Positions 49,979 through 61,915 of a stretch of 64,000 nt of DNA are shown in pieces. Where the stretch lies: assembly GCA_037447605.1 (NCBI GenBank), contig CM074813.1:1310097-1374096 (forward strand), written 5' to 3'. This stretch comes from Zygnema circumcarinatum (taxonomy: Eukaryota > Streptophyta > Zygnematophyceae > Zygnematales > Zygnemataceae). The position numbers were made by a program, and so were the translations under genes. Within the stretch, counting starts at the first letter, position 1; each line of letters opens with the position of its first letter. The notes beneath the pieces were generated by a model. It made no database searches. It was not told where the DNA came from and worked only from the letters and a program-made list of their open reading frames with translations.

Positions 49979-52900
49979 ATGGCGGGAGCAGCACCTGCTC
50001 TGCGCGGGCCGAAGGAATATGACCTTGAGCCGCTTCGCCATCCCGACCTTGTCATCAACTCCGAGGTGAGTTCTGAGGGAGGCGCAGGGCGATAAAGTGA
50101 GGGGCTTCATTTCATTGACATAGTACACTTGTACCACGCTGCAGGTGAATAATTTTTAGATGTTTTATTATTTCTTACATGAAGGCAGCAACATGCTGTT
50201 GCAGATTCTGCACAACTGTCATTTTCATTTGTTTCAGTTGGCTGCTTCGTTACTTTAAACCGCTTTCTAGCTTCTTGGAAAGGAGTGGCGCCCCTAAATC
50301 TTCCTACTCTCTCTCGCTTTCTTGCTCGCTCTATGTTTTACACATTCCACTTCCTCTCCTCCATTCCCAGTTTGTCCTCCCACTATATTTGCGGTGTTTA
50401 TGTTCTTGCGTTTAAAATTTGCTTCATATACTCGACTTTAAGAAGGTATAATCAGTATCTGTGTACTTCTTCCTGCTTCAGAAGCCCTTTAATGCGGAAC
50501 CTCCGCCTCCTGCACTCGCGCTGTCATTCATTACTCCAGTCGATATGTTCTACAAAAGAAATCATGGACCTATTCCCGTTTTGGATGACCCTGACAGGTG
50601 TGTATGCGACTTAGCGTGAATGCGGTAAAGCTGTAACCTATTCGTTTTTTAATTTTCTCGGGAATTTAACTTGTTGCAGTAATTGTGATTATCCACTTGA
50701 AAAATAGAGCTTCCTTTTAATACTTTGCACAGGTTCACAATGAGCAGTCGTTTTTTGTCATTTTTGAATTGTCCTTTCCTTAGCCCCCCTCTCTTTTTTG
50801 AGTTATAGGGTTCTTCAAACTGAGTTCGTAATAGATAAGCAGACGGGGGGAGGAAAGAAAGACTCGAAAGCAAGTTTAGCGAGGATGAAGCCCCAGGGGC
50901 AAAAACTGCTTAGGAGAATGTTGAATCATGTTGTGAAATGTGCAACGAGCTGTATGATAAGTTTAGATGAAGGGGCTTGGGGATCTCTTCTCTACTATGG
51001 TTGGCTGGCCAGAAGCGGGTCTTATGGTTTATCAAATATTACAATGTGGAATTCATCGGTGAATAGGGATTTAATACTTGCGTTAAAGCATATTTAGATC
51101 TGACAAGGACAACTGCACTCCTTTACATTCAAAACCATTGAGCCATTGTTGGTAAACCGTTGTAAAGCAACTGGTCAAGTTAGATTTGATTTACATTCGT
51201 TTTGCCAAGTTAGATGAAATATTACTTTAGTCATCCCATAAATTTCTGTTGATCTTATCAGTCAATTGAGAACCGATTCGGATTTTCATCACTGGTGTGT
51301 TTCCGTATGCAGATACACTCTCGAAATTGGAGGGCTTGTTCCCAAGCCGATTTCGCTAAGCTTGCAGCAAATCAAGTGAGCTTCGCTTGCCATAGTTCTG
51401 CTGCCTCAGTGGTCTCTCTTCACCCCCCCTTTCTCTCTCTCTCTCTCTTTCCCCCTCTCTCCTTCTCCTTCCCCCCTCTCTCTTTTGTTCGCTCTCTTTC
51501 AATCTCTTCCCCCCTTCTCTTCCTCTCTCACTCTCTCTCTCTCTCCCACACACACACGTGCACACGCGCAGAAACATGCACAGTCTTCCTTCTTTAAGGG
51601 TTTGCAAGTGCTAGTTGGGCTGGCCATGAGTGCAGGAAGGAAACTTTAGTGAGCTGGTGTTTCCTTCCTGTATTTGGGCCGCCGTTTGCAGGACCTTGCC
51701 GAAGGTGACAGTTGTTGCCACTCTTCAGGTACTCAATTTCTCCTCCCCTCCCTCCCTCTCTCTTTGTTTCCTCCTTTCCATTTCTGTCGCTCTCTCCCTC
51801 GCCTACCCTCTCTCTAAACCCAAAATCTGTTCACGTCCCACTTGCTTCCTCCATCCTTTTGCGTTGCCCCCTTCCTCCCTCCCCACCCGCAATCCCCATT
51901 CTCTCGTCCCCTCTTCGATGATTGGAAATGGAGACTCGGATCCCTCTGCTTGGTCTGTTGCATGGCTACTCCCATGCAGACTGCTGGTTTTTTAGTGGCT
52001 TTTCTTCTAACTAACTCCTCTCAAACAAGGTGGCATTTTTTTGCAGTGTGCGGGAAATAGGCGAACAGAAATGTCCCTTCAAAAAAAAGTGAAGGGTGTC
52101 GGTTGGGGCCTGGGGGCACTTGGGAACGGTAGGCTGCTCTAAAGTTTTTCAGACCCGACGAAATGAACTTTTTAAGCCCAAGTATAAAGATCTTTACGAA
52201 CCTAAGAACGAAAAACCTGAAACCTTGTGAAATGCCTTTACTCCAGGGGAATGAGGATTGTAGAAACTCCTTGGACCATTAACGATTTTTTAGTTCGTAA
52301 TTTCCTAAAATTCTAGAAAAAATAAATGGCTCGTTTGAAGTTCGACTGATATTTGCCCAGTCTTTTTACATATACCTTATGACGTGTTTTTCATACGAAC
52401 AGCATCATGGGCCGGAGCCCGGCTTGCGGATGTCTTGGCTCTTGCTGGCGTTCCGATTGGTTCAAGCTCTACACCAATGGGAGGACTCCATGTGGAGTTC
52501 ATCAGTGTGGACGTATGCAAGGTGAGGACAAACAATTCCAACAAACACAGTTGTATCGTTGAGTTCACAAATCGATTCTGCTTTTGCATTAAATATATAT
52601 AGGCGACGTGGGTCGTAAACGCCACAATATTGATTTGGCGATTACCTAAACCTTACTTACCTTGGTAAGATAGTAAGGAATGAGTGTTCAGGGTTCCCCT
52701 GTTGACAGGAGGAGGAAGGCGGGCCGTACAAGGCTTCACTCCCTTTAAAGCAGGCAACATCGCTAGACGCGGAGGTGCTAGTGGCGTATGAGATGAATGG
52801 GGCGGTGAGCTAACCCTGAAAAGTTAATATCTCGATAGTTTTCAGAAACTCTTAAGAGCCCTTAAGTCGTCAAGTGCCTGTTAACTCTGAATACTCTAAT

Positions 52901-54723
52901 CGATTTTGAGAACGAAGTTGTCTTGCCATTTCTGTATTCAGACCTACACTCAGCTGATATGGTCCTCTCTCATGGGTGAATGCGGTGGTGCGAAAGGTGA
53001 GAAAGTATGGAGAAGATTGAACTCTGATCCGGTGTCGTCATTATGTATTATTTCAGGCACTGAACAGAGACCACGGATTTCCGCTGCGCACAGTGGTGCC
53101 GGGAGTCATTGGTGCACGATCTGTGAAGTGGTTGCAGAGCATCATCGTTCAGCCCTCTGAAAGTGATGTGAGTATAAGCCATCTGACCTGATATGAGTCG
53201 TGGACTATTCTCTCTCGCTTGTGCCTTTCCTATCTACCTTCCTTTCCTCTATCCCCGTTTATTTGCCTCCCTTCTTTTATTTCCTTGTTCTTTTCTCGTT
53301 GTTTTCCCTCGCAACCGCTCTCCTTCTATCTCGGTGTTTCTTCTACTTGTCCCCCATTTCTCTTTCTATTCTTTCACTCGCTCGCTTTTCCCCTGCCTTT
53401 CTTCGCTTCCATCCGGCTCTCGCCTCTTTCTCGTACTGTCCTCCTCACCTCGGCATTTGTACAACTAAGCATACCTTTCCGTTTTTTTTTTTCCAGGGCT
53501 TTTTTGTGCAGAGGGACTACAAGATGTTCCCTCCCTCAGTTGATTGGCACAACGTGAATTGGTCTTCACGCCGCCCCATAATGGACTTCCCAGTTCAGGT
53601 ACACGTCCACCCCTCTTCATTACATCGAGCTCATGCTTCAGTGAGCTATTGTCCCGAAACCTTGTTTTGTTTGCATTGTATGTGGTTCGGCTTCTAACGC
53701 TAATGGACCCTATTGACCCTTTGAAACTATGGACTACACCTGGAAATCCTCAAAACTTGAAAAAGTTCAAAGAAACAGTGTCGTTTCTAAAGGGGCTATT
53801 GCTGGTTGCCTGCAGTCTGCAATCTGTGAACCAGTCGACCTGGAAGTGGTGCCACCTGGAAGCAGGGTAAGCGGCTGTAATGTATTATTTTTTTTAGGAT
53901 GTAACTGCATACTTTTGAGACGGCATAGTGGAAAGGCAAGAATGTCGTCTTTTTCTTTTTTGCCGGGGGACGGTCATGATTTTCTTCGGAATTCAAGATT
54001 TTGACCCTATGCTTACCTTATGCTTATGCTGCTCCCTGCTGTGTAACAGAGGACCATTCGAGGCTACGCAATTTCTGGCGGAGGGCGTGGCATAGAGCGT
54101 GTGGATGTGTCTGCAGATGGCGGAAAGAGCTGGGTGGAAGCAAGAAGGCTGCCCCAATCAGAAGATGCAGAAGGTGTCTACGTGGCAGATGATGACAGCA
54201 CAAGAAAACAGTGGGCGTGGGTGCTTTGGGAGGCTGACGTCACTCTGCACACCCCCTGTGCCCTTGTGGCTCGCTCGGTGAGTTCCCTGCGAAAGATAGC
54301 GAGAGGGAGAGAGTGGTCACAGTGAGGGAGTGGGGGAGTGGGGGAGCGTAGGGGAGGATAGAGGCCGAGAGATGTGGGGGAATGCTTGAGGAGCTTGAAG
54401 GGACGAGGAAGAACGAGGCGGAGACGGGATGGGTGAGTGTGACGGAGAAAAGCGGGAATAGAGAGGGAGGGAGGGAGTGGAGAGAAGCAGTAGGGATGTG
54501 GGGAAAGGGAGAATGGGAGGGAGAAGTGATGTCCATCGAGACCATGACCGTTGCCGATGGCTCTCGTGATTGTCAGGTGGACATAGCGAGCAGCACGCAG
54601 CCGGAAAATGTGGATTCCATTTGGAACCTCCGTGGAGTTCTCAACAACTCGTGGCATTGCATTCGCATCAACGCGCCGAGCCCTCACTCTGAACGGTCAC
54701 ACAAGGCCCTTTCCAGTCTCTGA
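49979..54723 (+). CDS. SO: Sulfite oxidase, plant (heme-less) type, 12 exons
   Basis: Molybdenum enzyme that oxidises sulfite to sulfate; plant forms lack the heme domain, use oxygen and sit in peroxisomes. Exons: 49979-50065, 50482-50597, 51313-51375, 51692-51728, 52047-52128, 52403-52521, 52709-52804, 53057-53167, 53497-53598, 53816-53866, 54050-54277, 54577-54723, joining in phase to 412 residues (Arabidopsis 393). Family blocks: [20 protein letters not shown] with the molybdenum ligand Cys102, [68 protein letters not shown] and [17 protein letters not shown]. There is no cytochrome b5 domain or N-terminal signal. The protein ends Ser-Ser-Leu, a minor peroxisomal targeting tripeptide in plants where the Arabidopsis enzyme has Ser-Asn-Leu. 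The gene is convergent with the disulfide isomerase gene. Confidence 0.96.
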
Positions 54724-55778
54724 CTGCGCAGGGTGAGAAGGCTATGCGGATGAGGACAGGTGGAAGATGAAAACGTGCGGAGGATAAAAGATGCTCAGAA
54801 CTTTCCATTTTTGGAGGGGAATGGGTGCTGGGAGGTGTTTGTTCGTGAGTTCCTTAACCTCACGATTGTACAGTTGGCTCAAGTTTTGGCACCTTTAAGA
54901 CAGAGCAGACAGCCTTTTGAAAGGCGTGGAGACGGTGGCGTGATGTGCGATGCATGTGCTGGCTAAGGAGCGGAAAAAACAGAACAGCACTGACGAAGAC
55001 TGTCGTGGCACGGAGCAATATTGTTGAAGAGAGGAAAATCAAACTTTTGGGCCGAGAGAGGAGTGTCCGTTTGTAGACAAGGGTTGGCGTCAACAAAAGA
55101 ATGTGGCAGATGGAGTAAAGATGGCTTTACGCCTTTCTTTCGATGATAGTGGTTAGGACAAATAAGGAACGATTTATTAGTTACCGAATCTTTCCTTTCT
55201 TCGGATTTTCTCATGTTCCATAGCCCCCTGTGGTAAGGCTGATTGTACCGCCTTTGTTTCCTTGTTAAACAATTGGAAATTTGGTTTTTTAGGATGAACA
55301 TGATGTTGAAGAGGTCGAATTATTTCTCTGCCTTCGCATGCTACTTTTAAGTTGAGTCCGTACAGCGGCAGAATACAAGGATCAGGAAGTTAGGTGAGAT
55401 GATGACCGCCAAATGCAGTTGTCCTCTTTTCGAATGTTATGTCATTGCTTCATTGAAGACTGGAGACTTTCCAAACATCGAGAATCTATTATATATTTTA
55501 TGTTCCCTTTTTAGGTGAATTGGCATTCATCTTACGATAGATATGACCTTGCGATATTTTCTTTTCCCGTTTGTTACTTGAAGAGACTGCGAGAAGATTC
55601 ATGCGTACTGTTTGCTGTTAGCATTACAATCACAATATTGCAGTTTTATCAAGTTCATCTAAAAATTGAAAATAGCAAATATGTAACATCATGACTTCAA
55701 AATGAAAATAGCAGCTTTTGCATATAAACAATTGAAGAAATAAATATTTCGCTTATACAGGTTTCGTTATTTTTCAAT
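54724..55778. other. Convergent intergenic region
   Basis: Lies between the stop codons of sulfite oxidase (+) and the disulfide isomerase (-), so it should hold both 3' untranslated regions. The right part is AT-rich. I see no gene or repeat. Confidence 0.55.
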
Positions 55779-58700
55779 TTAAAGCTCATCTTTGCCAATT
55801 TCCAACATAATTCTTTCTCCTTCTTCCAAACTTTTCCTCCGCTTTGTTTCACCATCAGCGCCTTCGCTCGCTGAGGCGCTTAAAATTTCTGATTTGTGAT
55901 CGTTCACAAACGAAATCAATTCCTCCTTCGACAACTTGCCCGCGTATTTGTGAACGACTCCATTGGAGGACACCATATAAATCGACGGAACGCTTTGCAC
56001 CGAGAATTTAGGGTTCGGAACATCGTTCAGAAGCATGTTCTGCAATATGGGAGACATGCCGAGTGACATCAGCGCACGTGCAGAAATGGATCAACGCAGC
56101 GGGGGGCTGAGAGGGAGAGGAGGGAGAGGGAGAGGGAGAGGAGGGAGAGGGAGAGGGAGAGGACGGAGAGGGAGATGGAGATAGATAGCTTACGATGTGA
56201 CCGACAACAACGGAGGGGTCATGTTTGAACGATTCCGCCACCCCCTTGTAAGTTGGGGCAAGGGCGATTGACTGTCGGTCCGTGGAGGCGTACAACTGAA
56301 TCAATACTGCACCATTGCAAGAATTCGCAGGATTAACGCCATTGACACACTCCGACTACTACTACTACTACCACTACTACTACTACTACTTCGTTGGTAT
56401 CCAACGTAGTAGTCGTTCAAATGAGAAAAAGAAAAAAACAAAAAATGCGGCACTTGTTTCTGTTCTTTCTCCATTGTTACACATCTCGCCCCTTCCAAAA
56501 ACTCCGTCATCATGAGACCGAAAAAAAAGGCATCCGGGGATACCACTTGACTTTCGATAGCCCAGCAATCAAAGTCCAAAATAGCCAAAGAAAAGAGCAT
56601 TATCGACCCTTCGCAACGACCAACTGAAAGACAGAAACGAGGAACTAAGGAGCCAAATTTATAGCCACCTAAACGAGACCAAACCAAACTAAACTAGACT
56701 AAAAAAAGAATGGAGACGCAGACAAAGAAACAGAGGGAGCGAGAGAAGGGGGAGGGGAGACGAGATAGAGAGAAAGGCCGAAGGCTACCATTCTTGCCGG
56801 AGTTGAAAACCACGTCGTTGAAGTTGCTTCCCGTGACAACTGTCACGGGCCCAATGAGGTCGTCTTCCGTAAGCACCTGCGACTGCACGAATGGTTCCAA
56901 CCTCCCCTCCTGCAGCCCGCCCGAAGTTTTGTCTTTCTTAGGCAATCCACCCCCTCCTACTATATCGCACTCTCGCGCATCCTCTCCCCTCTATCTCTAC
57001 CCCTCTTTCTCTAACTATTTCTCTACCTCTTCCTCGCACTAGCACTCTCTCGCTCTTTTTCTCACTCTCCATTTTCTCGCCCCACTCTGTCTCTCGCTCT
57101 CCCACTCCTCTCGCTTTCCCCCTCGCTTTTTCCTTTACATCGTTATCGCAACCTCTGTCCCCACGTCTTCCACTTCCCCCACTTTCTCTACCTCTCCATC
57201 TCCTACCTTCCCTCATAACTCAGTCCCTCTCTCCCCCGCCCTTCTCTCTCCCACTCCCTCTCTCCCTCTCCTCCCTCTTGGGCCGGCCGTACCGCATGGT
57301 CCGCAAAGAAGCCCTCCATCTCCTCCCCTCGCACATTCTTCTTCAGGAAGACGCCATTCATTCGCCCGTCTGAGATCATCAACGCGGGGAAGTCCCCCTC
57401 CAAAAGGCCGAATCTCTGCGGTTGGATAAGGGAACACGTGTCAGCGATCCATTGCAGCCAACTGTCCCAGACTCCAAAGGAACACTTCATCATCTAACGT
57501 TAGCGTACTATTGGCGGAATTTAAAAAAAAAAAAAAAAAATAGACACTAAAGACTCCTAAGGAAACTATGCCAGAATGTTCAGTTTTCATGTGGTTGTAA
57601 AGAGGAGAACAGAGTAGCGGTAAGGGGTGGTATTGCACCCCGAGCTGCCCTTCACCGCCCTCTGTCTCAGAGACGTAGAAATAGAAGTCATCCCTCCACA
57701 TTTTCGCAACTTTTTCGTACATTTTTGTCATCATCGTTAATTGGGGACATTCAGGGCTGCGAAAGAAGTAGGCCTGGAAGAGAACCACGTCGAATTAAAA
57801 CATGTGTTCCAGCAAAATCGCCCATCAAAAGGGAAAAAGTAACAGCATTCTTCCTATCGCCCTGTCACCGCAGTTCTTCCCCTCCTCCCCTTGAAGCAAA
57901 GCCCTCCCATCCCACCCCTCTCTTCTCTCTCTATCGCTCTCATCACCCTCTCTCTCTCGTCCCCTTTCTCCGCATCTATCTCTCTTTTGGAACCTCCCAT
58001 TCGCCGTCCTCTCTCCTCATCTTGTTCGACCTCCTCCAAATCTCTCTACCTCTCTCACTTTCCGACCGCCTTTCGCCTCGCTGCCCCCTCTTTCCCTTCC
58101 TCATTTTGTCACTTCCTCTCGCTCCTCCCACACATTCTCCCACTACGTCCGCTTCTACCCACCACCCTCCCTCCCTCCCGCCTCGCCCTCCCCCCGTCTC
58201 TCCCCCTATCATAGTATCCGCCATCTTCCTCCTCAACGACCTTGTCTCTCCCTCTTCTGTCCCTTGTTCCTGTTCCCCCACTCTGCACCCTCCTTCCCCG
58301 TCCCATCCCCAGTCTCTGCCTCTCCCCGCACTCGTCTCTCTCCCTTTCTCTTCTCCCCTACGTCCCTCTCCTTTTCTCCATCCCTCTCCCCTCGCTCTCT
58401 CACCCAACTCTCTCGCAGACCGGCAGGTCTCACCTGAGACTTCGGCGATTCGGAAATCCTTTTCATGACAGCCGAAGGAACGTACTCCCCTCCGGTCATT
58501 ACAAGAGGAACGCTGCTGCTCAGAATGCTCTCCATCATCGCCATTTCTTCAAAAACCTGGACGATATTCGCACTCTCTTTTCCACACAATGTCATCACTC
58601 GGCGAGTTTCCTATGCGCTCTTGCATTCCTTTCTAAGCACCTGGGAATGATGGAATGTGAAAAAGGAAAAGCATAGTTTGCGCGGGAGGAGTTTAGATGT

Positions 58701-60632
58701 CTGCGTACCGTAAATTCCTTAAACCCTTCAACTGAGCTCCTGTAGAGACGCACAATCGGGCGAATGGGCTTTTGAAGGTCGTTGGGGTTCAGAGATCCGT
58801 CCAAGAAAGGGAGAAGGGAAAGGTTGGTGATGTGGCCTATGCGGAAATCCACGGCAAGCTCACTCGCACTCTTCTGGAATACGGCAAATTCTTCGCTTTC
58901 CTCAATGGGAAATATGCCCACCTGCCAGAAAATGCAGGCCTTATTGTGTGTTCATATTTGTAAATTTCATTTTTCGACGCTCTAGATGTAAACTACCATA
59001 AACTCATGTAGGCTCTCAAATTACAACTAGAGCACTTCCGGTGTCAAGAAAAATCCCGTCCTTACAGATTACACCCCTAACAAACGAAACACTTAAACCT
59101 AAAACTGATTTCAAAAGAACGATCATCAGAGATCAGAAATCACCATCAAGAGCATATAAAAATCATATTTCCAAGATCTGCATGCTAGTCAGGCTTCTAA
59201 GATGGAGGATGCGCCGCTTACAATCGCATACTTGGCGTCCGTGAGAAATGACTTCGCTCGTGATTCCGAAAATAAGTGTTCTGAAGAAGGGCCGGCGACA
59301 TTGGCAAAAGCTCTCGCCATATCGGAGGCAAAGGGAGCTCCTTTATAATCCTGAACCAGGTCTCCTCTACTGTAGACCTGAACTGTAGGATAAGCTTTTA
59401 CTCCGTGCTCGTGTCCCAACTGGCCATGGACTTCATCGGAAACGTCAAGTCTGCCAAGCACAGCGGTGGAGTTCTCCTCATATAAAACTTCAGCCGCCTT
59501 CTCAAACTGCAACACAGAATAGCACGACGGGCGATTCCACATTGTGGGTTACAGAAAATAGAACTGAATGGATATAAGCATAATACATAGGACCAGAACC
59601 GATTAATTCGAGTAAAAAATGAGAGTTTTGGATTTTGGAGGTGAAGATCAGCACAGAACCGTCCCAAGCACCCTCGAGGGGTAGCGGTTGAGGGAAGGAC
59701 GAACGGTAATGAAGGAAAGAGTGATAGAGGGACGAAGCGAGAGAGAAGGGAAACGAAATGGAGATGAGGAGAGGGGAAGGAAGCAGAGGAGAGGGAGGAA
59801 CGGCGGAAAGATGGAGGGAATAAACGGAGAATATAGACCTTACCTCTGGATCAAGCATCTGGCACTTGGGACACCTGCGGTAGTCACAACTCGCATAAAA
59901 ATGTGTGAGATGAAATTTTACTCCTGACGCAACCTCCCATGCAGATAATGCTCCAGGTGAAGTGAAATTGCGAATCTTATATGAAAATCACTTCCCACAG
60001 ACGTTCATCAGCAAGACAGCAGACACCGTTTGACGAAAGTTCACGGTTAATGGAGGTGTTTCAACTTCTCCTCTCCTCTCTCCCTCTAGATCTCTCTCTC
60101 TCTCTCTTTCCTCCCCCTCCCTCCCCTGAGTCTCTATGGATATATTCTAGCCGAATCCTGTTCTGCCCCCCTCGCTCGCACGCTCTCCTGCTCCACTTTG
60201 CCTAGCCCTGTTCCCAGTTTCCACCTTTTCCTAAACTAATATTCACCTTCTCCCTCTATTTCTACGTTTCCTATCTCTGACCTCTTACTTTGGCACTGTG
60301 CCTTCGCATATAGCTCCATCAACAAGCTTCACTTATCCATTGCTACTCTTTGTTCGTTTTGGCTGCCTTTCCCTCTCCCTCTCTCACTTTCTCTCCCTCC
60401 TGTAAGGCCTTTAATTATTTTTAGACTCCATAGGATACAAATTTCCAAGAGAGAATTTCACTCACTCAAAATCGATGAACTCCACCACAGCGATGTCGTT
60501 ACTGATGAACTCATAGAACGTGCTCACGTCGAGCACCCGCACGCGGCTTGGTCTGCCCTCCCCACCAGAAAACGCTCCCCATATAAAAAATAGAAAAAAA
60601 ACCCTCCGTGTTGTAGAGAAATTGGCAGCCAT
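55779..60632 (-). CDS. Atypical protein disulfide isomerase, CPKC active site, 10 exons
   Basis: ER thiol oxidoreductase family protein with thioredoxin folds in the a-b-b'-a' order. Exons: 60632-60466, 59874-59844, 59506-59222, 58921-58709, 58556-58434, 57773-57639, 57415-57293, 56936-56789, 56306-56194, 56039-55779, joining in phase to 532 residues, a normal PDI length. A signal peptide (hydrophobic VFFLFFIWGAF) opens the protein; it ends GKDEL, an ER retention signal. The first domain has EFIDFECPKCQMLDPEFEKA: Cys57-Pro-Lys-Cys60 sits where CGHC is usual, and the WC tryptophan is Glu. The last domain has QLYASTDRQSIALAPTY: both cysteines are replaced (Asp418-Arg-Gln-Ser421), so it should be redox-dead. 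Exon 2 is only 31 bases and decides the CPKC reading; the exon 6 end and exon 8 start are less sure. An exact ER stress element lies upstream. Confidence 0.88.
56097..56175 (+). repeat. GGGAGA-type purine microsatellite
   Basis: Repeated GAGGGAGAGGGAGAGG units in intron 9 of the disulfide isomerase gene, with a 24-base higher-order period. Confidence 0.85.
56356..56390 (+). repeat. (ACT)n trinucleotide microsatellite
   Basis: Eleven or so ACT units, one altered to ACC, in intron 8 of the disulfide isomerase gene. Confidence 0.9.
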
Positions 60633-61915
60633 AGCCTCTGAACTCTTGCACTCTCCCAAACTCAGACTAATACCAGCTCAATCGTGAAAGATTGTAACTC
60701 TCCCTGATCACTGCAACTGTCTTTAGAGAGAGAGAGAAAGAGAGAGAGGAGCGGAATTTCTGAAAGAGAATGTGGAAGAGGGAGAGCAAGAATGCGAGCT
60801 TGTACTCCCTCCCTCGGCCTGCCCTGCCGGCAGGCGCCCAAGCAAGCGAGCAAGCAAGACGGGGGGCAGGCGGACCGGCTCTGCGGCCGCCGGTACATAA
60901 CCACCGCCGTACCGTCGGGCAGTTTGCATACGGGTTCACGTGGCAGATGGCCATTGGAGGATGTTTTCTTAGAGCCAATCAGGAGCGGGATTTCCACGCG
61001 CGGGAGCTCGCGCGTTATTTAACTGCCCACGGGGACGGACTGTGCAGACGGTCTGGTCAGTTAGTCAGTGAGTGGCTCGTGCCGTGACTGCTCGTGCGAC
61101 TGCCGGACGGACGGGAAGAGTGCGGGTCCTTATTTAGTCGACTAACCCTCCGCTCCGCATTGGAGGGTTGTCCAGGGGTCATTGGAACGTGGCTGCAATT
61201 TCGAGAGGTTCGCAGTTCGAACCCCGCCCTCTCGCGCACAGGCCAGCCCGCGAGCGACCGCCGGGCCTTGCCTCGCTCATGGCGTCAGAGACCATGAATT
61301 CCTTCAGGCACAGGCACAGGCGCAGGCGAGGAAGAGCGGAGGTCCTTTGGAGGTGTACCCTGTGGCGAGCGATGCAATCGCAGCTCGCTATATCTTACGA
61401 AATTCTTTCATGGCTTATGCCATCTATAATGTCCCCACAACGGGAACATACCCACAAAAGTGTGCAGCTCAGATTGGCACAGAGGGAGACAGTGCTTGAC
61501 CTTCGCTGAGCTGTTTTTGGCGTTGGCTTTATTTCCGGTGTGAAACATTACTTCAAGAAACTAGATTGAGATTGCCACTATTTCAGGGTCTCGAGACTTT
61601 CCGTTTTCTGTTTTACGTTTCTAGAGTCGAAGGCCAACGACTATCAAACCGACAAGGTTCCGTTCACTTTCGTACAGTGAAATCGATCCTTAACTAATGC
61701 ACATTGAGAGCCGCCTGCAAATCTTCAGTTACACTACTGACGCATTTGGAAGTTCTTGGCCGGGAATCTAACAAGAGTAAACACCTATAAATGTTAACAT
61801 GGACGACCATTTCGCAAAAGCAATTGCGAATTTGGTCCAAAGAATGCAAGAACGAATTTTCTTTAGGCTTGACATATGGACAACAGACAGAAGCAGACAC
61901 AGCTAGGCGCAAAAC
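60633..61915. promoter_or_regulatory. Upstream region of the disulfide isomerase gene
   Basis: Lies between the AP-4 sigma stop and the disulfide isomerase start, both on the minus strand. A GA tract near 60725-60750 and a GC-rich island at about 60820-61330 mark the likely promoter. An ER stress element sits at 60939-60957. The right part should hold the AP-4 sigma 3' untranslated region. Confidence 0.6.
60939..60957 (-). promoter_or_regulatory. ER stress response element (CCAAT-N9-CCACG)
   Basis: On the minus strand the sequence reads CCAAT, nine bases, CCACG: an exact ERSE-I, bound by NF-Y and an ATF6/bZIP28-type factor in the unfolded protein response. It lies 307-325 bases upstream of the disulfide isomerase ATG and in the same orientation as the gene. 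Its CCACG is part of a CACGTG G-box (CCACGTGAA). Confidence 0.75.

Noticed and set aside
57725-58468. Plus-strand Ser/Pro-rich frame of 247 codons
   Set aside because: It lies in the CT-rich intron 5 of the disulfide isomerase gene and reflects the pyrimidine tract.
59875-59945. Longer version of disulfide isomerase exon 2 (frame reading HFYASCDYRR before CPKC)
   Set aside because: It does not fit the phase left by the strong exon 1 donor, and it would insert a second FYA strand; the short 31-base exon aligns gap-free with the family.
61190-61240. tRNA-like B box (GTTCGAACCCC) near 61217
   Set aside because: A partial acceptor pairing can be drawn, but the T stem does not pair and no anticodon stem forms; the words belong to a simple GGTTCG/CGAACC hairpin.
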